Below, in pieces: positions 27,414-37,926 of a DNA stretch of 64,000 nt. The stretch spans positions 186,001 to 250,000 of the forward strand of contig CAVXFS010000004.1 in NCBI GenBank assembly GCA_963761115.1, in the 5' to 3' direction. Position 1 is the stretch's first letter, and every line of letters begins with the position of its first letter. Under the pieces are notes generated by a model that saw nothing but the letters and a program-made list of their open reading frames with translations, was not told the DNA's origin and did not search any database. This DNA comes from CAVXFS01 sp963761115. Lineage in GTDB: Bacteria; Pseudomonadota; Gammaproteobacteria; Burkholderiales; Gallionellaceae. Both the position numbers and the translations under genes were made by a program.

Positions 27414-28175
27414 TTCCTCCCCCGCAATCACTTCCCCTTCTTCGACCACCTGCGGCGATTCCTTCGCTTCCGGAAACAGGTCGCTATAGATCACATACAT
27501 CGAAGTGATCAACACCGGCAGCAGCAACAGCCATCCCAGCATGAACGGCATGGACGCCGCGATGGCGAACGGCACCAGCAGCAGGCCATACACGGTCAGC
27601 GCAAGCACGTTGTGCATGAATGCCTGCAGGCTGGCTTTCAATGCAGGGACGGGTTTCATCCCGGCAAAGATCACCAGCATCGGCGCGAATTGCATGGCCA
27701 TGATCAGTATGCAGAACAGAACCAGGCCAATCAGCAGGGCCAGCCCTCCACCGGACATGGCTTGCATCAGTACTGCTGGGTCGGTCACCGGCGTATTGCT
27801 GTTGATGATGTTGACCATGGCGGCACCACCGGTAAGCATCATCAGGCCGAGTATCAGCAACTGACCCACCAGGTTGATGCCGCCCAGCGTGATCAGTGGC
27901 TGGGAATATTTACCGAAACCGGCGAACAGGTGCGCCAGTTCCAGTTCTTCGTTCCGGTCGAGTGCGCGGCAGCCATACATGTAGCCGGCCAGCAGCACCG
28001 GAAACATCAGTGTGGAAAGCGGATCGCCGATCACCGGTATGCTGGCGACGGCAAATATGGCGACTACGCCGATGGCGGTCAGCACCATCCACAACAGCGG
28101 GTTTTTTTTGAACAGGACAAACCCCTGCTTGATCCAGAGCCAGCCATGTATCGCCGGTACTTTTACTGCTTCCAT
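27411..28175 (-). CDS. BPSS1780-like integral membrane protein
   Basis: 254 residues with about six hydrophobic segments and a soluble acidic C-terminus (EAKESPQVVEEGEVIAGEE). The N-terminus VPAIHGWLWIKQGFVLFKKNP is the conserved start of the BPSS1780 membrane-protein family, common in Betaproteobacteria and of unknown function. It follows thrB by 10 bases on the same strand, so it is likely the last gene of the DUF2782-thrB unit. Confidence 0.75.
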   Translation of the reverse strand: MEAVKVPAIHGWLWIKQGFVLFKKNPLLWMVLTAIGVVAIFAVASIPVIGDPLSTLMFPVLLAGYMYGCRALDRNEELELAHLFAGFGKYSQPLITLGGINLVGQLLILGLMMLTGGAAMVNIINSNTPVTDPAVLMQAMSGGGLALLIGLVLFCILIMAMQFAPMLVIFAGMKPVPALKASLQAFMHNVLALTVYGLLLVPFAIAASMPFMLGWLLLLPVLITSMYVIYSDLFPEAKESPQVVEEGEVIAGEE

Positions 28176-28185
28176 ATCTACCTCG

Positions 28186-29130
28186 TCATAACCAGATTGC
28201 AGCGCCGTCTGCGGCGATGTGATTGAGCAGGATGCGCTTGAAATGTCCCGGGTCGTGCGGATGGATCAATTCCCCGCCCCGCGGCAGGTGCAGGTCGAAC
28301 AGGCGCGACAACCAGAAGCGCAATGCCGCCGCACGCAAGGCGATCGGCCAGGCAATGCGTTCCTCATCCCGTAACGGTCGTACTTCGTGGTAGGCGTGCA
28401 AAAAAGCCTGCGCGCGTACCGTGTCCAGCACGCCGTCCGCTCCCATGCACCAGTCATTCGCGGTGATGGCGACATCGTATAACAGGCTATCGTTACAGGC
28501 AAAATAAAAGTCGATCAGGCCGCCGACGCGGTATCCGTCCATCAACACGTTGTCGCGAAACAGGTCGGCGTGGATCACGCCTTGTGGCAGCTTTGCCAGT
28601 GGATGTGCTGCATGGAATACGATCTCGGACTCAAGCAAGGCGATCTCCTGCCCGGACAGGAAAGGCTGCACTTCTCTTGCAGTGAGCGTCCGCCAGGATG
28701 CTCCGCGTGGGTTGGACACGTAGCCGGGAAAACTCTGCCCGGCGCTATGCATCTGTCCCAGTATCGCGCCGACGGCGGCACAGTGAACGACGTCCGCCTG
28801 CTGCAGCGATTTGCCGGACAGGCGGCTGACGATGCAGGCGGGTTTGCCGTTGAGCAGGCCGAGAAAGTTGTCATAGCGGTTGGCCATCGGACTGGGGCAG
28901 GGGATGCCGTGTCGTGCCAGGTGCGACATCAGGTTCAGGTAGAACGGCAGTTCGTCCGCAGTGAGTTTCTCGAACAGGGTGAGAACGAAGCGCCCATTGC
29001 TGGTGGTGACGAAATAATTGGTGTTGTCTATGCCCGACGCGATACCCTGCATTTCGATCAGGGTGCCCAGCGAATAATCGCCAAGCCATGCGGTCAGCTC
29101 CGCTTCGGTGACGCTGGTAAAAACCGCCAT
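28186..29130 (-). CDS. thrB: Homoserine kinase
   Basis: 314 residues. This is the aminoglycoside-phosphotransferase-like type of homoserine kinase used by many Proteobacteria, not the GHMP type. It phosphorylates homoserine in threonine synthesis. Signatures: GIASGIDNTNYFVTT (29-43), the catalytic loop HADLFRDN (187-194) and the metal-binding DFYF (207-210, equivalent to DFG). It starts 3 bases after the DUF2782 gene, giving a DUF2782-thrB-BPSS1780 operon. Confidence 0.93.
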   Translation of the reverse strand: MAVFTSVTEAELTAWLGDYSLGTLIEMQGIASGIDNTNYFVTTSNGRFVLTLFEKLTADELPFYLNLMSHLARHGIPCPSPMANRYDNFLGLLNGKPACIVSRLSGKSLQQADVVHCAAVGAILGQMHSAGQSFPGYVSNPRGASWRTLTAREVQPFLSGQEIALLESEIVFHAAHPLAKLPQGVIHADLFRDNVLMDGYRVGGLIDFYFACNDSLLYDVAITANDWCMGADGVLDTVRAQAFLHAYHEVRPLRDEERIAWPIALRAAALRFWLSRLFDLHLPRGGELIHPHDPGHFKRILLNHIAADGAAIWL

Positions 29131-29133
29131 GGA

Positions 29134-29508
29134 TCAGAAAGTGTGCAGAACCCACCGCGGCGGACGAAAGCCGGAGTCCAGGCTCTCCTGTCGCGCGAAC
29201 TTGCCGTCGCCACGGTCATCCACCAGGTAATAGGGTTTGCCCACCTTGGGCGTGATCTTGATCATGTAAAGCTTGCCTCCCACGCGGTATTCCTCGATGG
29301 TTTCATCGGTCTGCCGGGTGATGGTCACGGTGGGTTCTTCCTGCGTCGGTGCCGGCGTTGCTTCGCTGGTGTCCATGGCGGGTGGGGGTGGCACGGATTG
29401 CAGGTCAGGCGGAGGGGGAGGCGGCGCGGATTGCAGATCCGGCTGCGCATCCGCCGCATGGACGCTGGCGCAAAGCAAGCTGAGAAACAAGGTGGTGATC
29501 AGGCGCAT
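29134..29508 (-). CDS. DUF2782 secreted protein
   Basis: 124 residues with a signal peptide (cleavage near SVHAADA), a proline-rich linker (residues 24-56) and the DUF2782 domain (PTVTITRQTDETIEEYRVGG ... ITPKVGKPYYLVDD). The family is almost confined to Beta-/Gammaproteobacteria, is usually next to thrB and polA as here, and has no known function. Confidence 0.85.
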   Translation of the reverse strand: MRLITTLFLSLLCASVHAADAQPDLQSAPPPPPPDLQSVPPPPAMDTSEATPAPTQEEPTVTITRQTDETIEEYRVGGKLYMIKITPKVGKPYYLVDDRGDGKFARQESLDSGFRPPRWVLHTF

Positions 29509-29579
29509 GACGATTCCCGGGTGAATTTTCTTGTCTGCATTTTAACAGAGAAGAACGAAGAACAAGGTAAAAGGTCAAA

Positions 29580-29627
29580 GGCTAAAGGTCAAACGCAGTG
29601 CGGCTTTTTTGCCTTTTACCTTTAGCC
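29580..29627. repeat. Inverted repeat at the end of the LOG gene
   Basis: Arms GGCTAAAGGT (29580-29589) and ACCTTTAGCC (29618-29627), with further partial matches outside (AAGGTAAAAGGTC). On the minus strand it lies just after the corrected LOG stop codon (29635) and may act as its terminator; no strong T-run follows. Confidence 0.5.
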
Positions 29628-30352
29628 TTACATGCTACAGATTCAGCTGCATCTCGCGTTCTGCTGCCGAAGGTTCGAAACCCGCGCGTCTCATAATGCT
29701 TGAAAATGGCCTGCACGACTTCCCGCGGGTCGTCGATCAGTTGTATCAGGTCCAGGTCTTCCGGGTTGATCATGCCCTCGACGAGCAGGCTGTTGCGGAA
29801 CCAGTCCACCATGCCTGCCCAGAAATCGCTGCACACCAGGATGATCGGGATACGCCGGGTCTTGCCGGTCTGCACCAGGGTCAGGGCCTCCATCAATTCG
29901 TCCAGCGTGCCGAACCCGCCCGGCATCACCACATAGGCGCTGGCGAATTTGACGAACATGACCTTGCGCGCGAAGAAATGCTGGAACGTCTGGCTGATGT
30001 TCTGGTAGGGATTGTCGTGCTGTTCGTGCGGCAGCTGGATGTTCAGGCCGACACTCGGCGACTTGCCATAGAAGGCGCCCTTGTTCGCCGCTTCCATGAT
30101 GCCGGGGCCGCCGCCGGAGATGACCGAAAACCCCGCGTCGGACAGCAGCCGGCTGATCTCCTCGGCAAGCTGGTAATAGGGATGGGTGGAATGCGTGCGC
30201 GCGCTGCCGAAGACGCTGACGGCGGGCTGGATGACACTCAGCCGGTCGGTCGCGGACACGAATTCTGACATAATGCCGAACACGCGCCAGGCTTCTTTCG
30301 AGTTCCATGCTTCCGGCAACAGCGAGGGGGGCAATTTGGGTTGGCCAGTCAT
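29582..30352 (-). CDS. LOG family (lysine-decarboxylase-like) nucleotide-binding protein, C-terminus frameshifted
   Basis: From ATG 30352 (MTGQPKLPPSLLPEAW). Rossmann-fold protein with the LOG signatures GGGPGIMEAANKGA and PGGFGTLDE, the nucleotide- and phosphoribose-binding motifs of cytokinin-activating-type phosphoribohydrolases; most bacterial members have no proven substrate. An extra T near 29677 (GGGTTTCGAACC) shifts the last residues. The other frame reads RGFEPSAAEREMQLNL and stops at 29635, as expected for the family, so the tail after that point is probably artificial. Divergent from polA, with only 32 bases between start codons. Confidence 0.85.
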   Translation of the reverse strand: MTGQPKLPPSLLPEAWNSKEAWRVFGIMSEFVSATDRLSVIQPAVSVFGSARTHSTHPYYQLAEEISRLLSDAGFSVISGGGPGIMEAANKGAFYGKSPSVGLNIQLPHEQHDNPYQNISQTFQHFFARKVMFVKFASAYVVMPGGFGTLDELMEALTLVQTGKTRRIPIILVCSDFWAGMVDWFRNSLLVEGMINPEDLDLIQLIDDPREVVQAIFKHYETRGFRTFGSRTRDAAESVACKAKGKRQKSRTAFDL

Positions 30353-30384
30353 GATTTTGCCTTTAATTAGTGGTAACGAACAAA

Positions 30385-33159
30385 GTGAGCATCGATAAAA
30401 CACTGTTGCTGGTGGACGGATCGTCCTATCTGTATCGCGCCTTCCATGCGCTGCCGGACCTGCGCAGCCCGCAGGGCGAGCCGACCGGCGCGATCAAGGG
30501 CGTGCTCAGCATGCTGACAGAGTTGCGCGCCGATTTCCCGTCTGATTATAGCGCTTGCGTGTTCGATGCCAAGGGCAAAACCTTCCGCGACGACTGGTAT
30601 CCGGAATACAAGGCGAATCGCGCCGCCGATGCCGGACGACCTGCGCGCGCAGGTCGAGCCATTGCACGAGGCCATTGCCGCCTTTGGCTGGAATGTGCTG
30701 ATGATAGACGGCGTCGAGGCGGACGACGTGATCGGCACGCTGGCGCAGCAGGCGGGCAGGACGGCGTGCGCTGCGTCATCTCCACCGGCGACAAGGACCT
30801 GACGCAGCTGGTCAACGAGCATGTGCTGTGGGTCAACACCATGAGCGAAGAAAGGCTGGGCGAGGCGGGCGTGAAGGCCAAGTTCGGCGTGGAACCGGCG
30901 CGTATCGTGGATTACCTGGCGCTGGTCGGCGACACCGTGGACAACGTGCCCGGCGTGCCCAAGTGCGGCCCCAAGACCGCAGTCAAATGGCTGACCCAAT
31001 ACGGCACGCTGGACAACCTGATCGCGCATGCCGGCGAGATCGAGCGGCGTGGTCGGCGAGAACCTGCGCAATGCGCTCGACTGGCTGCCGCAGGCGCGCA
31101 AGCTGGTCACGGTCAAATGCGATGTGGAGCTGCCCAGGCGCTACGACGAACTGGTCGCACCGCCGCCGGACACAAAGAACGCCTGCACACTGTTCGAAAC
31201 ATTCGGCTTCAAGAGCTGGCTGCGCGACCTGGATAGCGGCAAAAGCTTGCTCCTTCCCCTCTCAGGGGGAAGGCGGGGATGGGGGTACGGCGCTGGCTAG
31301 TTCCACGCCCACCAAAACTTCTCCGATGCAAGAAGGAGAGGAAGACCTGTTCGCCTCCTCCGGCCACTACGAAGCCCTGCTCACCGAAGCCCAACTCGAC
31401 ACCTGGCTGGAAAAGATCACCCGCGCCGAACTGACCTGCCTCGACACCGAAACCACCGGCCTCGACACGATGAACGCGCAACTGGTCGGCATCTCCTTCG
31501 CCGTCGAGGCGCACCATGCCGCCTACCTGCCGCTCGCGCACCACTATCCCGGCGCGCCGGACCAACTAGACCGCGAGCACGCGCTGCAAAGACTGAAGCC
31601 CTGGCTGGAAAGTGCGCAACACAAAAAACTCGGCCAGAACCTGAAGTACGACCAGCACATCTTCGCCAACCACGGCATCGCGCTCGCGCGGCATCGCCGA
31701 GGACACGCTGCTGCAATCCTACGTGCTTGAATCGCACCGGCCGCACGACATGGACAACCTGGCCATGCGCCATCTCGGCGTGAAGACCATCAGCTATGCC
31801 GAAGTGGCCGGCAAGGGCGCCAAGCAGATCGGCTTCGACCAGGTGAACATCGACACCGCCACGCGCTACGCGGCGGAGGATGCCGACATCACGCTGCAAC
31901 TGCACCAGGTACTGTCGCCGCAATTGCGCGAGCGGCTGGCCGGGGTCTATCGCGACATCGAGATGCCGGTGCGCCAGGTGCTGTTCGTGATGGAGCGCAA
32001 CGGCGTGCTGATAGACAGCGCCATGCTGTCGGCGCAGAGCCGCGAACTGGGCGAGAAGATGCTGGCCATCGAAGCGCAGGCCCACGAGTCGGCGGGCCAG
32101 CCGTTCAACCTGAACTCGCCCAAGCAGATCCAGGAAATCCTGTTCGACAAGCTGCAATTGCCGGTGAAGAAGAAGACGCCGAGCGGCACGCCCTCCACTG
32201 ATGAGGAAGTATTGCAGGAACTCGCGCTGGATTACCCGCTGCCGAAACTGCTGCTCGAATACCGCGGCATGGCGAAACTGAAATCCACCTACACCGACAA
32301 GCTGCCGCAGATGGTGAATGCGGCGACCGGGCGCGTGCACACCAGTTATGCGCAGGCGGTGGCGGTGACCGGGCGCCTCGCCTCCAGCGATCCCAACCTG
32401 CAGAACATCCCGATCCGCACACCGGAAGGCCGCCGCATCCGCGAAGCGTTCATCGCGCCGGAAGGCTCGCGCATCGTGTCGGCGGACTATTCGCAGATCG
32501 AGCTGCGCATCATGGCGCACCTGTCCGGCGACGAAGGCCTGCTGCGCGCGTTCGCGCAGGGCGAGGACATCCACCGCGCCACCGCCGCCGAAGTGTTCGG
32601 CGTCGCACTCGACGCGGTCAGCAGCGAACAGCGCCGCTACGCCAAGGTCATCAACTTCGGCCTGATCTACGGCATGTCCGCCTTCGGCCTGGCATCGCAG
32701 CTCAACATCGAGCGCAGCGCCGCTCAGCAATACATCGACCTCTATTTCACGCGCTATCCCGGCGTGAAGAACTACATGGACAGCACGCGCGTGCAGGCAA
32801 AAGCCCAGGGCTATGTCGAGACCGTGTTCGGGCGCCGTTTATGGCTGCCGGAGATCAACGGCGCCAACGGCATGCGCCGGCAGGCCGCCGAGCGCGCCGC
32901 GATCAACGCGCCGATGCAGGGCACGGCGGCGGACCTGATCAAGCTGGCGATGATCGCGGTGCAGGACTGGCTGGAACAGGAGAAGTTGCAGAGCAAGCTG
33001 ATCATGCAAGTGCACGATGAACTCGTGCTCGAAGTGCCGCAGGCGGAACTGCATCAGGTGAAAGAAAAACTGCGCGACCTGATGTGCCATGTCGCCGAGC
33101 TGAAAGTGCCGCTGGAAGTGGGATTGGGCGAGGGCGGGAATTGGGACGAGGCGCATTAG
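30385..33159 (+). CDS. polA: DNA polymerase I, disrupted by several single-base indels
   Basis: GTG start at 30385 (SIDKTLLLVDGSSYLYRAFHA). The three domains are in order: 5' nuclease (FDAKGKTFRDDWYPEYKANR ... GDKDLTQLV), 3'-5' exonuclease (LTCLDTETTGLD ... KLGQNLKYDQHIFANHGI) and polymerase (ADYSQIELRIMAHLSGDE, KVINFGLIYGMSAFGL, IMQVHDELVLEV). The frame breaks near 30627 (extra G), 30755 (missing base), 31050 (extra G), 31250-31300 (repeat module in the linker) and 31690 (extra C). From 31700 to the end the gene is intact. All catalytic motifs survive if the frames are joined. An essential or near-essential gene with this pattern points to sequence errors. Confidence 0.93.
31245..31300 (+). 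repeat. Palindromic repeat module inside the polA linker
   Basis: GCTTGCTCCTTCCCCTCTCA, then GGGGGAAGGCGGGGATGGGGGTA. This is the palindrome-2 and GGATGGGGGTAG part of the intergenic module seen at 26883, 34752 and 36497. It lies between the 5' nuclease and 3'-5' exonuclease domains, where extra residues are best tolerated. It coincides with one of the polA frame changes. Confidence 0.7.
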
Positions 33160-33170
33160 CACCGTAGCAT

Positions 33171-33249
33171 CGCAGGTTGGGCTGAGGTACGAAGCCCAAC
33201 ACTTTCCGATGCCCTGTTGTTGGGCTTCCTTCGTCAGCCCAACCTGCGA
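33171..33249. repeat. Inverted-repeat element, GTTGGGCT type
   Basis: CGCAGGTTGGGCTGA at 33171-33185 pairs with TCAGCCCAACCTGCG at 33234-33248, and GAAGCCCAACA pairs with TGTTGGGCTTC inside. This is the widespread GTTGGGCTTCG...CAGCCCAAC intergenic repeat of Proteobacteria. It separates polA from the VanZ-like gene and may act as a terminator. Confidence 0.8.
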
Positions 33250-33303
33250 AAGTGGCGCTGCGTCATTCGCGATACGCGAGAATCGGATAAACTCGATCCC
33301 GTC

Positions 33304-34371
33304 ATGAGTGAAATCCTTGCCGCCGCCGGCCGTCATCGCTTGCGTTCCTACCTGGTCGCAGGCTATGCGCTGTTCATCGTGTATGCCAGCCTGTCGCCGT
33401 TTTCCGGTTGGCAGGAGCAGGGTCTGGATTTCCTGGATGTGCTGGCGGCGCCGCTTTCGCAGACTTATACCTGGTTCGACGCAGTAGTGAACCTGCTGGC
33501 ATATCTGCCGTTTGGCCTGTTGCTGGGGCTGATGTTCCATCCTCGTTTGGGTATCGGCTTGAGCGTATTGATGGCCACCTTGTGCGGTTCTGTGCTGTCG
33601 ACAACGATGGAATACGCGCAGATGTACCTGCCCAGCCGCATCAGTTCCAATCTTGATTTGCTGACCAATTCAGTCGGCGTGCTGGCGGGTTCATTGATCG
33701 CGGTCAGCATCGCATCACGGGGATGGTACGTTACCCTGTCCCACTGGCGCAGATGGCTGTTCTATCGCGGCAGCGCCACCGATTTTGGCCTGGCGCTGGT
33801 GGTGTTGTGGATGTTCGCGCAGGTCAATCCATCCCTGCCGATCCTGGGCAACATGTTTATTCGCGAAGTGGCGCGGCAGCCATTCGTGGCGACGCCTGTC
33901 GAGCCGTTCAAATGGCTGGAAAGCCTGGCGGTGGTATTCAACCTGCTGATGCTGGGCATGTTGTTGCTGACCCTGTTGCGTCAGCGCCGCAATGCGTTGA
34001 TCGCGCTGATGCTGATCCTGTGTGGGGTGGCGCTGGTCAAGCTTATCGCTGCAGCAATATTGCTGAAATCATGGGCGCTGTTGCTGTGGCTGAACAGCGA
34101 AGCGTTGATCGGGATTTTCATCGGCCTGCTGCTGCTGTTCGCTGGTGTATGGATGTCGCGCAATGCCACCAAGCTGCTGGCCGCCCTGGTTGCGCTGGGA
34201 CATCTTTCCATCGCTTTTTTTCTGCTGGACAGCAACGATCCTGCCTCGGCGCGTGCGATCTATCACTGGCATTATGGCCATCTGCTGAATTACAACGGTT
34301 TGTCGCAAACCATCCTGCTGGCGTTTCCGTTCCTGCTGCTGGTTTACCTGTGGCGAATACGAAATCAGTGA
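33304..34371 (+). CDS. VanZ-like membrane protein
   Basis: 355 residues from ATG 33304; the open frame reaches 33217 only because it reads through the inverted repeat. The N-terminal half is a VanZ-like domain (SPFSGWQ ... DAVVNLLAYLPFGLLLGL ... STTMEYAQMYLPSRISSNLDLLTNSVG). The C-terminal half adds five or so more membrane helices. VanZ-domain proteins are of uncertain function; one member contributes to teicoplanin resistance in Gram-positives, which cannot be assumed here. Confidence 0.82.
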   Translation: MSEILAAAGRHRLRSYLVAGYALFIVYASLSPFSGWQEQGLDFLDVLAAPLSQTYTWFDAVVNLLAYLPFGLLLGLMFHPRLGIGLSVLMATLCGSVLSTTMEYAQMYLPSRISSNLDLLTNSVGVLAGSLIAVSIASRGWYVTLSHWRRWLFYRGSATDFGLALVVLWMFAQVNPSLPILGNMFIREVARQPFVATPVEPFKWLESLAVVFNLLMLGMLLLTLLRQRRNALIALMLILCGVALVKLIAAAILLKSWALLLWLNSEALIGIFIGLLLLFAGVWMSRNATKLLAALVALGHLSIAFFLLDSNDPASARAIYHWHYGHLLNYNGLSQTILLAFPFLLLVYLWRIRNQ

Positions 34372-34414
34372 GGCACGACGGGTATAATCGCGTATCAAAT
34401 ATCGGGATGCTGTG

Positions 34415-34726
34415 ATGAGTTATTACGACAAGCATGTTTTCTTCTGCACCAACCAGCGCCCGGAAGGTGAGGGGTGCTGCAATAATTTCCGCGCGCAGAA
34501 GATGCGTGACTACGTGAAGGGCAAAGTCAAGGCGCTGGGACTGTCGAGTGAAGCGAACCGCATCCGCATCAATTCCGCGGGCTGCATGGATCGCTGTGAA
34601 GAGGGACCGGTGCTGGTGGTCTATCCGGAGGGCGTCTGGTACACCTATGTGGATGAGAGCGACCTCGACGAGATCATCGAGTCGCATTTGAAGAACGGCC
34701 AGGTGGTGGAGCGGCTGAAGATCTGA
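34415..34726 (+). CDS. Thioredoxin-like [2Fe-2S] ferredoxin
   Basis: 103 residues from ATG 34415 (GTG at 34412 is in frame). Cys11, Cys21 (or Cys22), Cys57 and Cys61 in FFCTNQRPEGEGCC and SAGCMDRCEEGP form the Cys-X10-Cys ... Cys-X3-Cys pattern of thioredoxin-fold 2Fe-2S ferredoxins. Small soluble electron carrier; partner unknown. Confidence 0.88.
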   Translation: MSYYDKHVFFCTNQRPEGEGCCNNFRAQKMRDYVKGKVKALGLSSEANRIRINSAGCMDRCEEGPVLVVYPEGVWYTYVDESDLDEIIESHLKNGQVVERLKI

Positions 34727-34751
34727 ATTTCGTATTTCATTTCCAGTTCAT

Positions 34752-34940
34752 ATTGTTCCCTCCCCCTTGCAGGGGGAGGGCTAGGGTGGGGGTAGAGACT
34801 CGGCATATCCACCGTCCTACCCCCATCCCAACCTTCCCCCTTAAAGGGGGAAGGAGCGAAAACAAGCCGCTGCGGGCGGCTCTGGGTTTTTCGAACCTTT
34901 TATGGGATTCACCCAATAAGCCCCCGGCTATGCCGGGGAG
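34752..34940. repeat. Single copy of the GGGGGAGGG palindromic module plus hairpins
   Basis: 34752-34860 carries the module (CTCCCCCTTGCAGGGGGAG ... TAGGGTGGGGGTAGAG ... CTACCCCCATCCC ... TTCCCCCTTAAAGGGGGAAG). Next come a hairpin AGCCGC/GCGGCT (34865-34881) leading into GGGTTTTT, a possible terminator for the ferredoxin gene, and a CCCCGGC/GCCGGGG hairpin (34922-34938) just before the hydrolase gene. No gene fits in this interval. Confidence 0.7.
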
Positions 34941-34957
34941 CAATTAACTGCAACAAA

Positions 34958-35571
34958 ATGACTATCGTCCAGAATAAATTCCTCATTGACGGACCCGCAG
35001 GAAACATCGAAGGCGTCTTGCATATGCCTGCCGTCCCTGCTCGCGCCATCGCAGTGGTTGCGCATCCGCTGCCGACCATGGGCGGCACCATGGACAACAA
35101 GGTGGTGACCACGCTGACGAAGACCTTTGCCGAGCTGGGATTTGCCGCCTTGCGCTTCAATTTTCGCGGCGTGGGCGAAAGTGCCGGCAAGTTCGACGAT
35201 GGCAATGGCGAGGTTGAGGATGTACTGGCGGTGGTGCGGCATGCGCGGCAGTCTATCGGCGAACTGCCGCTGATCCTGTCCGGTTTTTCCTTCGGCGGTT
35301 ATGTGCAGGCGCGCGCCGCGCAGCAGCTCGATCCGCAGCGGCTGGTGCTGGTCGCACCCGCGATCGGGCGTTTTGCGATGCCGCCGGTGCAGCAACCTAC
35401 CTTGCTGATCCATGGCGAGCAGGATGAAGTGGTAGCGCTCGCCGATGTGCTGGACTGGGCGCGCCCGCAGCATTTGCCCATCGTGGTGCTGCCGGAGGCG
35501 GGCCATTTCTTCCATGGGCGCCTGACCCAGCTGCGGGACATCGTGCGTCATCATTTCACCGGTCACCAGCC

Positions 35572-35575
<4 letters not shown>
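34958..35575 (+). CDS. Alpha/beta hydrolase
   Basis: 205 residues. Oxyanion region HPLPTMGGTMDN (36-47), FNFRGVGES (68-75), nucleophile elbow GFSFGG (109-114, Ser111), acid in GEQDEV and catalytic His in EAGHFFHG. It resembles the small serine hydrolases found next to ABC exporters in Betaproteobacteria. Substrate unknown. Its TGA overlaps the ATG of the ABC ATPase gene (ATGA), so the two are coupled. Confidence 0.85.
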
Positions 35576-36486
<911 letters not shown>

Positions 36487-36496
36487 ACATCAATAG

Positions 36497-36662
36497 GCTC
36501 CCTCCCCCTTGCAGGGGGATAACCAGCGACTTGGCTGGCGTTGTTTGCCAGCCTAGTCGAATGGCTAGTAGTTCCATCAGGGCTGGGGAGGGGGTAGAAG
36601 CGTTACCACATCTCCAGCCTTTCTACCCCCATCCTACCCTTCCCCCTGCAAGGGGGAAGGAA
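36497..36662. repeat. GGGGGAGGG palindromic module between ATPase and permease genes
   Basis: CTCCCTCCCCCTTGCAGGGG at the left and CTACCCCCATCCTACCC with TTCCCCCTGCAAGGGGGAAG at the right, around an unusual 70-base spacer (36521-36590) that contains its own inverted repeat (GGCTGGCGTT/TTGCCAGCC). The module splits an otherwise coupled exporter operon. Confidence 0.75.
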
Positions 36663-36719
36663 CTTTGTGTGCTTAATTTAGCTGCCATATTTACCACTAA
36701 GAGTGTTAACAGTAATTAA

Positions 36720-37505
36720 ATGGCCGCCCATCACTTCTCCCCGCCGCGCCTGAGTTTGCGTTTCTTCCCGATCTGGCGGCGCAATTTCATGGTCTGGCGC
36801 AAGGTCGCGGCCACCTCCATCCTCGGCCATCTGGCCGACCCGGTGATCTACCTGCTCGGGCTGGGCTACGGGCTCGGCAGCTTGTTGCCGCAAGTCGGCG
36901 GCACCTCCTACATGGTGTTCCTCGCCGCCGGCACGGTGTGCTACAGCACGATGAACAGCGCCAGTTTCGAGGCGTTGTATTCCGGATTCTCGCGCATGCA
37001 CGAGCAACGCACCTGGGAGGCGATCATGAACACACCGGTCACGCTGGACGACATCGTGCTGGCGGAGATCCTGTGGGCAGCGAGCAAGAGCCTGCTGTCC
37101 GGCATCGCCGTGCTGGCGGTGATCTGGCTGCTGGGGTTGTCGCACTCGCCGATGGCGCTGTGGCTGATCCCGCTGTCGTTGCTGATCGGCCTGTGCTTCG
37201 CCGCGCTCGGCCTGATCATGACCGCGCTGGCGCCGGCCTACGATTTCTTCATGTACTACTTCACGCTGGCAGTCACGCCCATGATGCTATTATGCGGCGT
37301 GTTTTTCCCGGTCTCGCAATTGCCGCCGCTGTGGCAGAACGTGGCACAGGCGCTGCCGCTTACGCATGCGGTGGACATCGCGCGGCCGCTGATGAACGGT
37401 GCTGTTCCGCCCGGAATACTGCTGCATGTCGCAGTGCTGCTGGGGTACATGTTGTTCGGGTTTTATGTGTCGCTGGTGCTGTTCCGGCGGCGATTAGCCA
37501 AATAA
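36720..37505 (+). CDS. ABC-2 type transporter permease, NodJ-like
   Basis: 261 residues with six membrane segments and the ABC-2 pattern WRRNFMVWRK ... YEAIM-like RTWEAIMNTPVTLDDIVLAEILWAA ... LPLTHAVDIARPLM near the C-terminus. It pairs with the upstream ATPase as an exporter (lipid-oligosaccharide-type in the name-giving family). No strong ribosome-binding site is visible, perhaps because the inserted repeat changed the leader. Confidence 0.87.
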   Translation: MAAHHFSPPRLSLRFFPIWRRNFMVWRKVAATSILGHLADPVIYLLGLGYGLGSLLPQVGGTSYMVFLAAGTVCYSTMNSASFEALYSGFSRMHEQRTWEAIMNTPVTLDDIVLAEILWAASKSLLSGIAVLAVIWLLGLSHSPMALWLIPLSLLIGLCFAALGLIMTALAPAYDFFMYYFTLAVTPMMLLCGVFFPVSQLPPLWQNVAQALPLTHAVDIARPLMNGAVPPGILLHVAVLLGYMLFGFYVSLVLFRRRLAK

Positions 37506-37515
37506 GGATCAAGTC

Positions 37516-37926
37516 ATGTTGTGGATCAAGGCATTTCACATCATCTTCGTCACCAGCTGGTTCGCCGGCCTGTTCTACCTGCCGCGCATCTACGTCAACC
37601 TGGCGATGGTCACGCAGGACGCAGAGCGCGAGCGCCTGCTGTTGATGGCGCACAAGCTGTATCGCTTCATGACGCCGCTGGGCGTGCTGGCACTGGTGTT
37701 CGGCACCTGGCTGTGGTTGGGTTACGGTTTCAGCGGCGGCTGGCTGCATGCCAAGCTGATGCTGGTGTTGTTGCTGGTCATTTATCACTGGTATTGCGGC
37801 AGGTTGCTGGTCGCCTTCAAGCAGGGACGCAACACGCATGACCATGTCTGGTATCGCTGGTTCAACGAGGCGCCGGTATTGATCCTGGCCGTGGTGGTGA
37901 TCCTTGTGACCGTCAAACCGTTCTGA
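37516..37926 (+). CDS. hemJ: HemJ/CopD-like membrane protein
   Basis: 136 residues, four membrane helices. The start LWIKAFHIIFVTSWFAGLFYLPRIYVN contains His8, the conserved haem ligand of HemJ, the protoporphyrinogen IX oxidase of many Proteobacteria. It would make protoporphyrin IX in haem synthesis. The CopD name is also used for this fold, so the enzyme assignment is by similarity only. Its stop overlaps the next ATG (TGATG at 37924-37928). Confidence 0.78.
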   Translation: MLWIKAFHIIFVTSWFAGLFYLPRIYVNLAMVTQDAERERLLLMAHKLYRFMTPLGVLALVFGTWLWLGYGFSGGWLHAKLMLVLLLVIYHWYCGRLLVAFKQGRNTHDHVWYRWFNEAPVLILAVVVILVTVKPF

